64,000 nt of DNA from Ruminococcaceae bacterium BL-6 (GCA_902810075.1 LR778135.1:2604001-2668000); one strand, 5' to 3'. Shown: positions 26,245 to 34,512, counted from the first letter of the stretch. The notes: generated by a model not told the origin, from the sequence alone. A program made the numbers and translations.

Positions 26245-26290
26245 AAAGTTCCCCCGGATTTCCGATTTTTCGGAAATCCGGGGGAACTTT
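26245..26290. repeat. Hairpin repeat, left copy
   Basis: A 21-pair perfect stem (AAAGTTCCCCCGGATTTCCG plus A) with loop TTTT. On the minus strand it is followed by TTTTTATCGATC, so it can end leftward transcripts. The same stem, with loop GAAA and the same flanking words GATCGATAAAA and GCGCG, occurs at 30878-30927. Confidence 0.8.
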
Positions 26291-26375
26291 CCGCGCGCTC
26301 AGGTAGCCGCTGATTGAAATGACGTATGTGCAACCAACAAGGGATTTTTCGCTTCGGCAAGGAAAAAAGCGCAGA

Positions 26376-26443
26376 AACACTTGCGTATTCCGAGCATTTT
26401 TGACGCAGGCAGGCACGATTTTAGCCGAAACAGACAAGACTTT
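26376..26443 (+). repeat. Dispersed intergenic repeat, copy 3
   Basis: AGCATTTTTGACGCAGGC, GGCACGATTTTAGCCGAAAC and the upstream GGAAAAAAGCGCAGAAA (26360 onward) align with the copy at 9361-9441 at most positions. No gene is seen in 26159-26461 apart from this and the hairpin. Confidence 0.5.
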
Positions 26444-26461
26444 GGATTTTACAAACAAGGC

Positions 26462-27556
26462 CTAATTAAAATAGGCTATTCCGGTAACACAGGCGCCGAA
26501 TTTCGAATCGTCTGCATTTTTTCCCCGCAGCACCGCCTGCCCCGTATAAGTTTCTCCGTTCTCGTAATCATACTTCAGGTAATTGTTTCCCTCCTAAACG
26601 GCAGTCTCAGCCGTCCTTTTCCTTCCGCTTACTTCAATAAAGAAAATCAGGGTGCGCGCATCCCTGATTTTCCCGATATACTGCTCCGAGCCTTTTGAAG
26701 TCGGGCCTTTCTTTTTCCCTTCCACAATTTTTGCGGCCTTCTGCTCCGGGGAGACGGAAGCCCGGTGGTAAACCTTTCCCCCGGGCCTGCTCATTTTATC
26801 CACACCGCCGTCTTCATTCTCTTTCTCATTCAGCAGGGAAAGCATTTTTTCCTTGTTGCGGAAAAACGTCTTAATCCAGCTTTTATCCTGCAGCAGAATC
26901 TCATATTTCTTCGCTTCGCCGAAAGAAATCGGCGAAAGGGGCTTTTGGTAGGTATCGGCCGTCACGCCCGAATCCGGGGAAAGCTTGGCGTAGGGGCTTT
27001 CCGTCAGGGTATAGTAAGGAACGGCCGTCTTCTTTTCCTTTGGGTAAAAGGACCGCAGCAGCAGCACATAATTCTGTCCCGGGATTATTTTCGTCCGGGC
27101 GCCCGCCCCTATGTCATTCCCGGTAAAGATGATATTTTTCGTCCCGAACCTCTTGATCCAGTCGGCGGGAGTCTCGGCGGACGCTCTGTATTCCTGCAGC
27201 TCAATCGGCTCGCAGACCATTATTTTTTTCCCCTGCAGATTTTTGTCGCTCTTCATCACCCTCTGCACTTCCATGGGGGTGATGAACGATTTTCCATGGT
27301 AATCGCCCTCCCCCTCCGCGGAAGCCGTCACGATGATTTCCGCTTTTTCCAGAACCTTTCCCAAATCGGACGGGTTGACCCCGTGATCGCCGCTGGGGGA
27401 ATCCTCCCCGTACTGATAGATGCAACGATCCAGCCGGGCTTTGGCTTCCGACCACATGTCGGTATAAGTCGCCTGTGTTCTCAGCCCCGCCCCGATGCAG
27501 ACGAGGTAAAGCAGCAGGCTGGCGAAAACCCAATAAAATCTCTTTAATTTTTTCAT
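26462..27556 (-). pseudogene. Membrane-anchored protein with C-terminal secreted domain, interrupted by an amber codon
   Basis: The frame runs from ATG at 27556 to TAG at 26596-26594 (320 codons), then stays open in the same frame for 43 more codons to TAG at 26464-26462. The part after the first stop (EGNNYLKYDYENGETYTG to TGIAYFN) aligns without gaps to the end of the secreted protein at 30059-30532. There the stop position is a serine codon TCG, so a single C-to-A change explains the break. The N-terminus is a membrane anchor (residues 7-27). Residues 30-230 match no family I recognise. It is the last gene of the ABC cassette, 14 bases after the ATPase gene. Either truncated protein is made or the gene is dead. 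Confidence 0.7.
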
Positions 27557-27570
27557 TCAAACCGCCCCCT

Positions 27571-28224
27571 TCACGCAGGACCGGAATCCGGCAGGACTTC
27601 CTGCAAGCGCCCTTCGTTCATTTTGAATTTTCTCCGGCACAGGGAATCGATATCCGCTTTATTGTGGCTTGCGATCAAAACCGTGCATCCGCGCTTGTTT
27701 TCTTCGCGTACGATCCGATGCACCGCGGCGGCCCCGTCCTCATCCAGCGCGTTGGTCGGCTCGTCCAGCACGAGAAGCTCCGGACGCTCCATCACGGCCT
27801 GCGCGATGGCCAGGCGCTGCTTCATGCCGAGGCTGTATTTTTTATAGATTCTCCCGTCATCCGGGTCGAGCCCCACCCGCGCCAGAGCGCCGCGGATGTC
27901 CGTATCCGAAAGCTTCCCCCTGACCGAAGCCAGAAATTTCAGATTTTCAAATCCGGTGAACTCGTTCCAGAAGCCGACCGATTCGATGACCAGGCCGAGG
28001 CCGTCGGGAAATTTTTTTCCCCCGATCTTCTCCCCGAACACCGTGATCTCGCCCGAATTCAGATAGATCAGGCCGCATATGGCACGGAACAGCATCGTTT
28101 TCCCGGAGCCGTTCGGCCCGAAAAATCCGTAAATCCCGCCCCGGTCGAGCGTCAGGTCCACATGGTCCAACACCGTGCGCCTTTTCAGCACCTTGGTGGC
28201 CTGCACCACATTGATTTGTTCCAT
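27571..28224 (-). CDS. ABC transporter ATP-binding protein
   Basis: The 217-residue ATPase has Walker A FGPNGSGKT, Q-loop-region VIESVGFWNEFTG, signature YSLGMKQRL, Walker B LLVLDEPT and the switch ASHNKAD. It resembles BcrA/CcmA-type ATPases that drive ABC-2 exporters. ATG at 28224 is preferred over one 45 bases upstream because GAGGG lies seven bases before it. It follows two permease genes and precedes the broken anchored-protein gene. Confidence 0.9.
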   Translation of the reverse strand: MEQINVVQATKVLKRRTVLDHVDLTLDRGGIYGFFGPNGSGKTMLFRAICGLIYLNSGEITVFGEKIGGKKFPDGLGLVIESVGFWNEFTGFENLKFLASVRGKLSDTDIRGALARVGLDPDDGRIYKKYSLGMKQRLAIAQAVMERPELLVLDEPTNALDEDGAAAVHRIVREENKRGCTVLIASHNKADIDSLCRRKFKMNEGRLQEVLPDSGPA

Positions 28225-28275
28225 CTTGCATCCCTCTTTTCCTTTCCCGGGAACCCCGCGGGTCCCCAAAACTGT

Positions 28276-29103
28276 TCACGCCTTTGCGGCTTCTTCCTGC
28301 ACCGTCAGGAAATCCTTGCGCCGGACGGCCGCCAGGCTGAGCAGGATAAACAGGGCCAAAAGGCCGGCGAGAAGCGCGGCGGAAAAAGGATCGATCAGCC
28401 GCGACGTTATGCCCTGCATTTTCCCGAGCTTCGACAGGTCCAGGCTCTCGTCGATATTCGAAAACACCCTGCTCCAGCCGATGCCAAGGTCCAAAGTGAT
28501 CAGATATCCGTTTGTATCGGTATAATCGTATATTCCAAAAAGTGCATCCCATGCCCCGTACAGGATCATGGCGGCAGCCGCGGCGACCGAACTGTTCGTC
28601 AGCGACTGGACCAGCAGCCAGACCATGGAAAAAGTCACCAGGACCAGATACTCCCCCGCCATGCAGACGAGGATAAACGCCAAGGCTTTCGCCACGCTTC
28701 CCCCCATCATCCAGATCGCGATGCACGCTGGAATATTCAGCAGCAGCAGGAAAACGCCCGCCTGATAGCAGGAAAGCGAAAGATAGCGTCGCACCCACCC
28801 GGCCCTGGAGCCGGTGCGCACCACGAACTTCACATCCTGCAGATAGCGCGACATCGCGGCCACCCCGAACGCGTAAACAGGATCCACAATAAAAGCCATG
28901 GCATTGTCAAAAAAGAATTCCTTATAAAACGCTTCCGAAAAGGCTCGGGAGCCGCCGAAATCGACCCCGCGGTAAGCCTGCGTCCCAAACACCAAAAGGA
29001 TGACGAGGCCGATCCGTATGGCAAGCGTCATGATCACGAAAGCCCAGGTCGTTTTCTGCCGCCAGTACATCCGGTAAAAATAATTCCTATGGAGACAGCT
29101 CAC
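28276..29103 (-). CDS. ABC-2-type permease, second subunit
   Basis: The 275-residue protein has about six hydrophobic segments and no family motif I can name. The GTG at 29103 is chosen because GGAGG lies seven bases upstream, inside the preceding gene, whose TGA overlaps it (GTGA). This coupling suggests equal amounts of two different permease subunits. Upstream in-frame codons to 29367 only shadow the preceding gene. Confidence 0.8.
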   Translation of the reverse strand: MSCLHRNYFYRMYWRQKTTWAFVIMTLAIRIGLVILLVFGTQAYRGVDFGGSRAFSEAFYKEFFFDNAMAFIVDPVYAFGVAAMSRYLQDVKFVVRTGSRAGWVRRYLSLSCYQAGVFLLLLNIPACIAIWMMGGSVAKALAFILVCMAGEYLVLVTFSMVWLLVQSLTNSSVAAAAAMILYGAWDALFGIYDYTDTNGYLITLDLGIGWSRVFSNIDESLDLSKLGKMQGITSRLIDPFSAALLAGLLALFILLSLAAVRRKDFLTVQEEAAKA

Positions 29104-29969
29104 AGCTCGTCCTCCCCTTTCTTCCGCAGGCGCCTGAAAAGGATCAGGATGCACGCCGCGAGGGGAACCAGCACATACGCCGCGAACACCGCGGGATATT
29201 TCACAAATCCGCTCCCCGGGTAGAGATAATGGTCGTATATCAGAAAAAGCAGGCCGAAACAGCCCGCCGTATACGAACCGGCCGCCAGCAAAACCACCGG
29301 CAGGATCAGGAACAGGAAGCGGGCCTTCCTGACAAACAGGGAAAGCACATAAGAAACGAGCGCCCATGTCCCGGCCATCAGCCCGTCATAGAAGATGTAA
29401 AGCAGATTGGTCAGGTAAGGGTGGTTGAAAAACAGGGAGGGAAACAGAACGCCCTCTCCCCACATCTGCTTCCACAAAGGGCTGGAAACAAAATCTTCAT
29501 TCACAACCGTTTCGGCGGGGAACAGAAAAAACATCAGCCCCTGCGAAATCAGCAGCGGCGCCGCAATCACCGCAAAGGCCCCCAGAAAGCAGAGGATGGC
29601 GCCGGAGACGTGATACGCGTTCGAGGAGCATCTGGTGATCAGGGCAGGGTAGATCCCCGCCCTTTGATCGGTATCGTAAAAATCCGAAAAGGCAAGCGCC
29701 CCGAATAAAATCAGAAAAAAGTTGAAGAACGTGTCCATCACACCGGGAGTCCATTTCCCGATATTGAACCCGCCGAACGCGTTGATCCTCCCGATCCAGC
29801 CCGTCGCGGCGGAATAAATACACCTGACATCCCCGCCGGAGGCAGCCGCGCAGGTTTCCAGATAAGACGCCGCCACCAGCAGCGACATGGCCAGGAAAAG
29901 CAACCCGAAGCGCCTGCGCGTCAGCATCCGCCGCGCCTGCATTTTGAAAACAGCGGAAAAGCCCCGCAT
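29100..29969 (-). CDS. ABC-2-type permease, first subunit
   Basis: The 289-residue membrane protein has an arginine-rich N-terminus (MQARRMLTRRRFG), a long extracellular-type loop after the first segment, and about six membrane helices ending in RRLRKKGEDEL. ATG at 29969 has AAGGAGG upstream. It follows the secreted-protein gene after a gap with a hairpin and begins the permease-permease-ATPase set. Confidence 0.8.
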   Translation of the reverse strand: MRGFSAVFKMQARRMLTRRRFGLLFLAMSLLVAASYLETCAAASGGDVRCIYSAATGWIGRINAFGGFNIGKWTPGVMDTFFNFFLILFGALAFSDFYDTDQRAGIYPALITRCSSNAYHVSGAILCFLGAFAVIAAPLLISQGLMFFLFPAETVVNEDFVSSPLWKQMWGEGVLFPSLFFNHPYLTNLLYIFYDGLMAGTWALVSYVLSLFVRKARFLFLILPVVLLAAGSYTAGCFGLLFLIYDHYLYPGSGFVKYPAVFAAYVLVPLAACILILFRRLRKKGEDEL

Positions 29970-30008
29970 CGATAAAAAGCCTCCTTCTCAAAGCATCCAT
30001 AAAAATGA

Positions 30009-30038
30009 TACACCGTGTGATTTGCCTCACACGGTGTA
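30009..30038 (-). terminator. Hairpin between the secreted-protein gene and the ABC genes
   Basis: TACACCGTGTGA and its perfect complement enclose a six-base loop. On the minus strand TCATTTTTAT follows. It lies 21 bases after the secreted-protein stop and could act as an attenuating terminator that lets some transcripts reach the exporter genes. Confidence 0.6.
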
Positions 30039-30058
30039 CGGTTACGGCCGGCTAACCG

Positions 30059-30532
30059 CTAGTTGAAATTCGCTATGCCTGTAACATGGGCATTATAACC
30101 TGATTTCCTTGCATTTTTCCCCCGCAGTTCAGCCGATCCGGTATAAGTTTCACTGCTTGCATAATTGTACTCGAGGTAATTGTCTCCTACCGAAACGGAA
30201 GTCTCATCTGTCTTTTGCTTTCCGCTTACTTTGATGAAGTAAATCAGCGTATCTGCATTTTCAATTTCGCTGATTGACTGCTCCGACCCTCTGGAACTGG
30301 GGCCTATCTTACTCCCTCTTACAATCGACGAAGTCTTTTGGTTCGGGAGAATAAGAGCATAATTGTAAGCCTTTCCGTTGGGCCTGCTTTCCACGACCGC
30401 AGCACCATTTTCTACCGCAGCCTCCGCTCCGGTCGTCTGCCCCGAAGTTTCCGCGCCGGCCGGAGCCGTCGCGGCGCTGATCAGCATCATGGCGGAAAAA
30501 CCTATCCCCAGAAATTTCTTCATGTTTTTCAT
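30059..30532 (-). CDS. Secreted protein of unknown function, paralogue of the anchored protein's C-terminus
   Basis: The 157-residue product has a signal peptide (MKNMKKFLGIGFSAMMLISA, likely cut after AGA near residue 27), a short linker, and a domain of about 105 residues starting PNGKAYNYALILPNQK. That domain has KIGPSSRGSEQSISEIENAD, TLIYFIKVSGKQ, NYLEYNY and ends TGIANFN. It aligns along its length with the end of the product at 26462-27556. ATG at 30532 has AGGAGG nine bases upstream. No cysteine-rich, lantibiotic or leader motif was found. Role unknown; the neighbouring exporter suggests a linked function. Confidence 0.75.
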   Translation of the reverse strand: MKNMKKFLGIGFSAMMLISAATAPAGAETSGQTTGAEAAVENGAAVVESRPNGKAYNYALILPNQKTSSIVRGSKIGPSSRGSEQSISEIENADTLIYFIKVSGKQKTDETSVSVGDNYLEYNYASSETYTGSAELRGKNARKSGYNAHVTGIANFN

Positions 30533-30765
30533 TCTTTTGTACCTCCTTGACTTGCATCACGAAAACGCCAACACTTACCAAGAAGGGGAATTTTTCACCC
30601 CGCTACCGGTTCATGGGGCAAGCCTCCTTTCCCAAAAGATTTGCACGCGCGCCGCGCGGCCGCGTATGGCATCGAAACCGCCCTGTGTGGAACCACTGCT
30701 TTTTATAGGGCAGGCGGATTACAAAATTCAATTTGTTTTTCCATATATCATCTTTTTATATTTCT

Positions 30766-30794
30766 ATGGTACTCCAGTATTTTATAATTGTCAA
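30766..30794 (-). promoter_or_regulatory. Probable promoter of the secreted-protein cassette
   Basis: On the minus strand TTGACA (30794-30789), 17 bases and TACCAT (30771-30766). The transcript would have a leader of about 230 bases, 30533-30760, in which I see no gene. Confidence 0.5.
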
Positions 30795-30877
30795 GAAATA
30801 ATATAGCTTAAAAATTGTTAAATTATTTTAACAATAATAATTCAACACATATTTATTATAGAAGAAAAATGATCGAT

Positions 30878-30927
30878 AAAAAGTTCCCCCGGATTTCCGA
30901 GAAATCGGAAATCCGGGGGAACTTTTT
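30878..30927. repeat. Hairpin repeat, right copy
   Basis: A 23-pair perfect stem, AAAAAGTTCCCCCGGATTTC plus CGA, closes on the tetraloop GAAA. Stem and flanks match the copy at 26245-26290. On the minus strand it follows the ybaK stop by 12 bases and ends in TTTTT, so it can terminate that gene. Confidence 0.82.
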
Positions 30928-30939
30928 GCGCGGTTCGTT

Positions 30940-31434
30940 TCAGGCCGTCGCGGCGCGCTCCTCCGCGCGCCAGCCCTTGCAGACGTCGGCCCAGCCTTCG
31001 CTGTGCGAATATTCGGCAAGCTCGCCGCAGGTCAGCTCGATCGCGGAATTGCTGCTGCCGCAGGCCGGGAAGACCGTTTCAAAACGCTTGAGGGACACAT
31101 CCAGAAACACGCGGGCGCAGGAAGGATTCGCGAACGGGCAGATTCCCCCCACGGCGTGCCCGGTCAGCGCGACGGTCTCCTCCGGGGCAAGCATTTTCGC
31201 CTTCATCCCGAACTTCTTCTTAAAGCGGGAATTGTCGATCTTCCCGTCGCCCGCCGTGACGATCAGCACGCATCCATCCCCGTCCCTAAGCGCGATGGTC
31301 TTCGCGATCCGTGCAGGCTCCACCTGCAGGGCTTGCGCCGCAAGCTCCACCGTAGCGCTGGAGACGTCGAATTCCAATACGTCGCCGTCCCGGCCGAACT
31401 GTTTCAGATATTCCCTTACCGCTTCGATTGCCAT
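30940..31434 (-). CDS. YbaK/EbsC-type aminoacyl-tRNA deacylase
   Basis: The 164-residue protein has the YbaK fold pattern: IAKTIALRDGDGCVLIVTAGDGKID, FGMKAKMLAPEE, GGICPFA and VFLDVSLKRFE. Such proteins hydrolyse mischarged tRNAs such as Cys-tRNA-Pro or Ala-tRNA-Pro. ATG at 31434 is chosen because AAAGGGG lies eight bases before it; the longer frame to 31515 overlaps the ABC-F end and lacks a site. Substrate class cannot be read from sequence alone. Confidence 0.87.
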   Translation of the reverse strand: MAIEAVREYLKQFGRDGDVLEFDVSSATVELAAQALQVEPARIAKTIALRDGDGCVLIVTAGDGKIDNSRFKKKFGMKAKMLAPEETVALTGHAVGGICPFANPSCARVFLDVSLKRFETVFPACGSSNSAIELTCGELAEYSHSEGWADVCKGWRAEERAATA

Positions 31435-31511
31435 GACTTTTTCCCCTTTCGTTATTTCCGCTCTTTTCCTTCCATGTAACGATGATTGAAATGACATGTG
31501 CGCGGAATCAA

Positions 31512-33095
31512 TCAATGGTCACCCAGATATTCGTCGTAGGTGGTGACGCGGTCCGTCACGCCGCCCTCGCGCAGCTCGATGATGCGGTTGGCGACGGTCT
31601 GCACGAACTGGCGGTCGTGCGAGGAAAAGAGCACGATTCCCTTAAATTCGATCAGGCCGTTGTTGACGGCCGTGATGGATTCCAGATCCAGATGGTTCGT
31701 GGGCTGGTCGAGCAACAGGACGTTCGAGCCGAACATCATCATGCGCGACAGCATACAGCGCACCTTTTCCCCGCCGGAAAGCACGCCGACAGGCTTGAGG
31801 ACATCCTCACCCGAAAAAAGCATCTTGCCGAGGAAGCCCCGCAGATACGTTTCCGTGGTATCTTTGGAATACTGCTCGAGCCACTGGATGACGCTGAGAT
31901 CGCACCCGCTGAAAAACGGGGAGTTGTCCAGCGGGAAATAGGACCGGCTGGTGCTGACGCCCCACTGAAAGCTCCCCTCGTCCGGCTCCAACTCCTCCAT
32001 CAGGATTTTGAACAGCGTGGTCACCGCGATCCCGTTTTCCGAGAGGAACGCGATCTTGTCGCCTCGGTTCACCCGGAACGAAACGTTGTCGAGCACCTTG
32101 ACCCCGTCGACGGTCTTGCTCAGATTTTCCACCGCCAGAATCTCCTTGCCGGGCTCGCGGTCCATCTCAAACCCGACGTACGGATACCGGCGCGAAGAAG
32201 CGGGCATCTCCTCCACCGTGATCTTATCCAGCAGCTTTTTGCGGGAGGTCGCCTGGCGGGATTTCGATTTGTTCGCGGAAAACCGCCGGATAAAGCCCTG
32301 CAGCTCCTTGATTTTGTCTTCCTTTTTTCTGTTCTGATCCCGGATCATCCGCTGCATCAGCCGGCTCGACTCGTACCAGAAATCGTAATTGCCCACATAA
32401 AGCCGAATCCGCGTGTAGTCGATATCGACGATATGGGTGCAGACGTCGTTGAGAAAATGACGGTCGTGCGACACCACGATCACCGTGCCCGAGTAATCCA
32501 TCAGAAAATCCTCAAGCCATCCGACGGAAGGGATGTCCAGGCCGTTCGTCGGCTCGTCCAGCAAAATGATGTCCGGCTGCCCGAACAGGGCCTGCGCCAG
32601 CAGGACCTTGACCTTCTCGCTCTCCGTGAGCGAGCTCATCCGCGCCTGGAGAAGGTCGGCGGAAAGGCCGAGCCCCTGCAGGATCTTTCCGGCTTCCGTC
32701 TCCGCATCCCAGCCGTTCATTTCGGCGAACTCCGCTTCCAGCCCGGCTGCGATATTTCCATCCTCCTCGGAAAAATCCTCTTTGGCGTAAAGGGCATCCT
32801 TCTGCTTCGCCACCTGATACAGCCGCGGGTTGCCCTGCAGCACGGTATCGAACACGGTGAAGGCCTCAAAGGCATAGTGGTCCTGCCGCAGCACGGACAT
32901 GCGCAGCTTTGGGTCGACCGTCACTTCCCCTTTGGTCGGCTCCAGCTCCCCGGAAAGGATCTTCAGGAAGGTGGACTTTCCGGCGCCGTTCGCGCCGATC
33001 ACCCCGTAGCAGTTGCCCGCGGTGAAAAGAAGGTCGACATGGGAAAACAGGTCCTGCCCGTTGAAGCTCAAACCCAGATCAGATACTGTAATCAT
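31512..33095 (-). CDS. ABC-F family ATPase (YkpA/YbiT-like)
   Basis: The 527-residue soluble protein has two ABC domains and no membrane segment. The first has Walker A GANGAGKST, an unusual signature LTESEK and LLDEPTNGLD. The second has a degenerate Walker A region FLSENGIAVTTL but an intact LSGGEK and LLDQPTNHLD. ABC-F proteins act on ribosomes. ATG at 33095 has GGAGG six bases upstream; codons to 33125 have no site. YkpA-like members of Firmicutes also diverge in domain two. A role in translation is family-based. Confidence 0.87.
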   Translation of the reverse strand: MITVSDLGLSFNGQDLFSHVDLLFTAGNCYGVIGANGAGKSTFLKILSGELEPTKGEVTVDPKLRMSVLRQDHYAFEAFTVFDTVLQGNPRLYQVAKQKDALYAKEDFSEEDGNIAAGLEAEFAEMNGWDAETEAGKILQGLGLSADLLQARMSSLTESEKVKVLLAQALFGQPDIILLDEPTNGLDIPSVGWLEDFLMDYSGTVIVVSHDRHFLNDVCTHIVDIDYTRIRLYVGNYDFWYESSRLMQRMIRDQNRKKEDKIKELQGFIRRFSANKSKSRQATSRKKLLDKITVEEMPASSRRYPYVGFEMDREPGKEILAVENLSKTVDGVKVLDNVSFRVNRGDKIAFLSENGIAVTTLFKILMEELEPDEGSFQWGVSTSRSYFPLDNSPFFSGCDLSVIQWLEQYSKDTTETYLRGFLGKMLFSGEDVLKPVGVLSGGEKVRCMLSRMMMFGSNVLLLDQPTNHLDLESITAVNNGLIEFKGIVLFSSHDRQFVQTVANRIIELREGGVTDRVTTYDEYLGDH

Positions 33096-33494
33096 AAATT
33101 TCCTCCGTAAAAATCCGGGCCGCATCCCGCCCGGGAAACAATTCTATCATGGAAAGGCTTTTGTTATTTTACCATAAACCCCGCGATTTTCAAAACGCTT
33201 CGGCGCGGTTCGGCACAGTCTCCACTTCTTTCACGCTTTTTCGTCCCGGCTTGTGCAAAATGTCGGGGTTTTCCAGGCCTTCGGCCCGCCGTGAGGAAAC
33301 TTTTCTGGAAACAAAAGGAATCTCCCCGGCGGCCGAACAGGCCCGTCCAAACGGCGCCCGGCGGCCAGGCGGAAAAGGACGCCGCGTAACCGGATCGCTT
33401 TGTGAAAAAGCACAGGAATTTTGATTCATAAAGCTTCTTTTTTTATGGTAAGCTCCGGTTATCCATTGAATTTATGAAGGTTGCAAATTTTTTC

Positions 33495-33522
33495 TTGCAT
33501 TTTCAGGATTCCATGCTATAAT
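33495..33522 (+). promoter_or_regulatory. Promoter upstream of a candidate small RNA
   Basis: TTGCAT (33495-33500), a 16-base spacer and TATAAT (33517-33522). No gene starts close downstream. Confidence 0.6.
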
Positions 33523-33528
33523 AGATAC

Positions 33529-33592
33529 CAAGCTCATGTAAGACCGAACGGGGGGCGCTCAGTATCAGGACTGTGCGCTTTTCGTTTATTCT
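33529..33592 (+). ncRNA. Candidate small RNA with its own promoter and terminator
   Basis: From the expected start after the TATAAT at 33517, about 25 bases of single-stranded sequence are followed by a hairpin: GCGC-T-CAGT against ACTG-T-GCGC with loop ATCAGG (33555-33578), then TTTTCGTTTATTCTTTTG. No ribosome site or frame is seen. The product would be about 55-65 nt. No known family was recognised. It could also be an attenuated leader of the downstream genes. Confidence 0.35.
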
Positions 33593-33672
33593 TTTGATTT
33601 TTTACTTTTCTTCTTTGTGAAGTTGTAGTATAATATATTGTATATTATCGCCAGAAAGGAGCGGGGGTTGGG

Positions 33673-33750
33673 ATGAAAAAATATCTGGTTAAGCTGGATT
33701 TGGGCCTCTTGCCGTCGCCCGGGCCCGTTCTGGTTCCCCGGCAGCGCTGA
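33673..33750 (+). CDS. Possible 25-codon small ORF
   Basis: ATG at 33673 begins a 25-codon frame (MKKYLVKLDLGLLPSPG onward) ending TGA, with AGGAGCGGGGG upstream and a TATAAT at 33630-33635. It lies 174 bases before the GNAT gene. It might be a leader peptide or chance; no regulatory structure tied to it is obvious. The remainder of 33096-33923 holds only the candidate RNA described and no convincing gene. Confidence 0.25.
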   Translation: MKKYLVKLDLGLLPSPGPVLVPRQR

Positions 33751-33923
33751 AAAAGGCGGCACCGCATTTTTTCGGTTCTGCCCCTGCACAGGGATTCGTC
33801 CTGCGGCCCGGGGAGGCTACCGCTGCAGGGCTGCGGCTTTCGGGCGCTCCGTTCCGCCGGCGGAAAGTCCGGCACAGGTTCCCGCAGCCGGGGAAACAAT
33901 TAACAAAGATTGGAGCAACTGCG

Positions 33924-34376
33924 ATGATTAGAGAGTTTCATAAAGATGAGCTGGATACCGTGATGCAACTTTGGGTCAATTCCGTGACGAAAGCGAATCC
34001 GTTCATCCCGAGAGAATATTGGCTCGAACAGTACCGGGTCGTCCGGAACGAACATCTGTCCGAAGCAAAGACCTTCGTGTACGGCGACCACGGCCGCCTG
34101 AAAGGCTTCATCAGCATTCTGGAGGACAGCTTTGTCGGCGCGCTGTTCGTCGACGCGGACAACTGGGGCCAGGGAGTCGGAACCAAACTGGTCGAATGGT
34201 GCCAGGAACGCTACCCGCATCTGGAGCTTTCCGTTTACAAGGAAAACAGGAAGGGCGTTGAATTCTGCAAAAAATGCGGATTTCAGATCGTGCGGGAACA
34301 GATGAACTCCGATTCCGGCAAGCCCGAGCTTGCCATGAGCTGGGAAAAGAAGGATGCAAAAAAAGCCGAGGCATAG
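33924..34376 (+). CDS. GNAT-family N-acetyltransferase
   Basis: The 150-residue protein has the GNAT core: IREFHKDELDTVMQLW at the start, acetyl-CoA loop VDADNWGQGVGTKLVEW near 73-89, and the late strand FCKKCGFQIVREQ. Members acetylate small molecules or proteins; the substrate here is unknown. ATG at 33924 has GGAG eight bases upstream. It is a single gene before the hydrogenase operon. Confidence 0.85.
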   Translation: MIREFHKDELDTVMQLWVNSVTKANPFIPREYWLEQYRVVRNEHLSEAKTFVYGDHGRLKGFISILEDSFVGALFVDADNWGQGVGTKLVEWCQERYPHLELSVYKENRKGVEFCKKCGFQIVREQMNSDSGKPELAMSWEKKDAKKAEA

Positions 34377-34512
34377 CCTGCCGGGCCATAAGAGGGGATT
34401 CACCGCCCTTTTCGGCCGCAACACAGAGCGGAAAACCGGGCGGTATGATTTTGTTTGTCATTTAACAGAGAATTTTTCAGGGTAGAATTTGTATATGTTA
34501 CACATAAGTTGA

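Noticed and set aside
26222..26458. Frame of 78 codons on the minus strand after the broken gene
   Set aside because: It covers the palindromic hairpin and the dispersed repeat and lacks a ribosome site.
26594..26596. Pyrrolysine or other amber recoding
   Set aside because: Nothing in the window supports a Pyl system. The intact paralogue has an ordinary Ser codon here, so a point mutation is simpler.
30059..30532. Lantibiotic or lactococcin 972-type bacteriocin
   Set aside because: No double-glycine leader, no modification enzyme genes and no lactococcin 972 motif were seen; the Sec-type signal only shows secretion.
33190..33429. Frame of 79 codons upstream of the ABC-F gene
   Set aside because: No ribosome site; arginine/proline-rich composition typical of GC-rich non-coding sequence.
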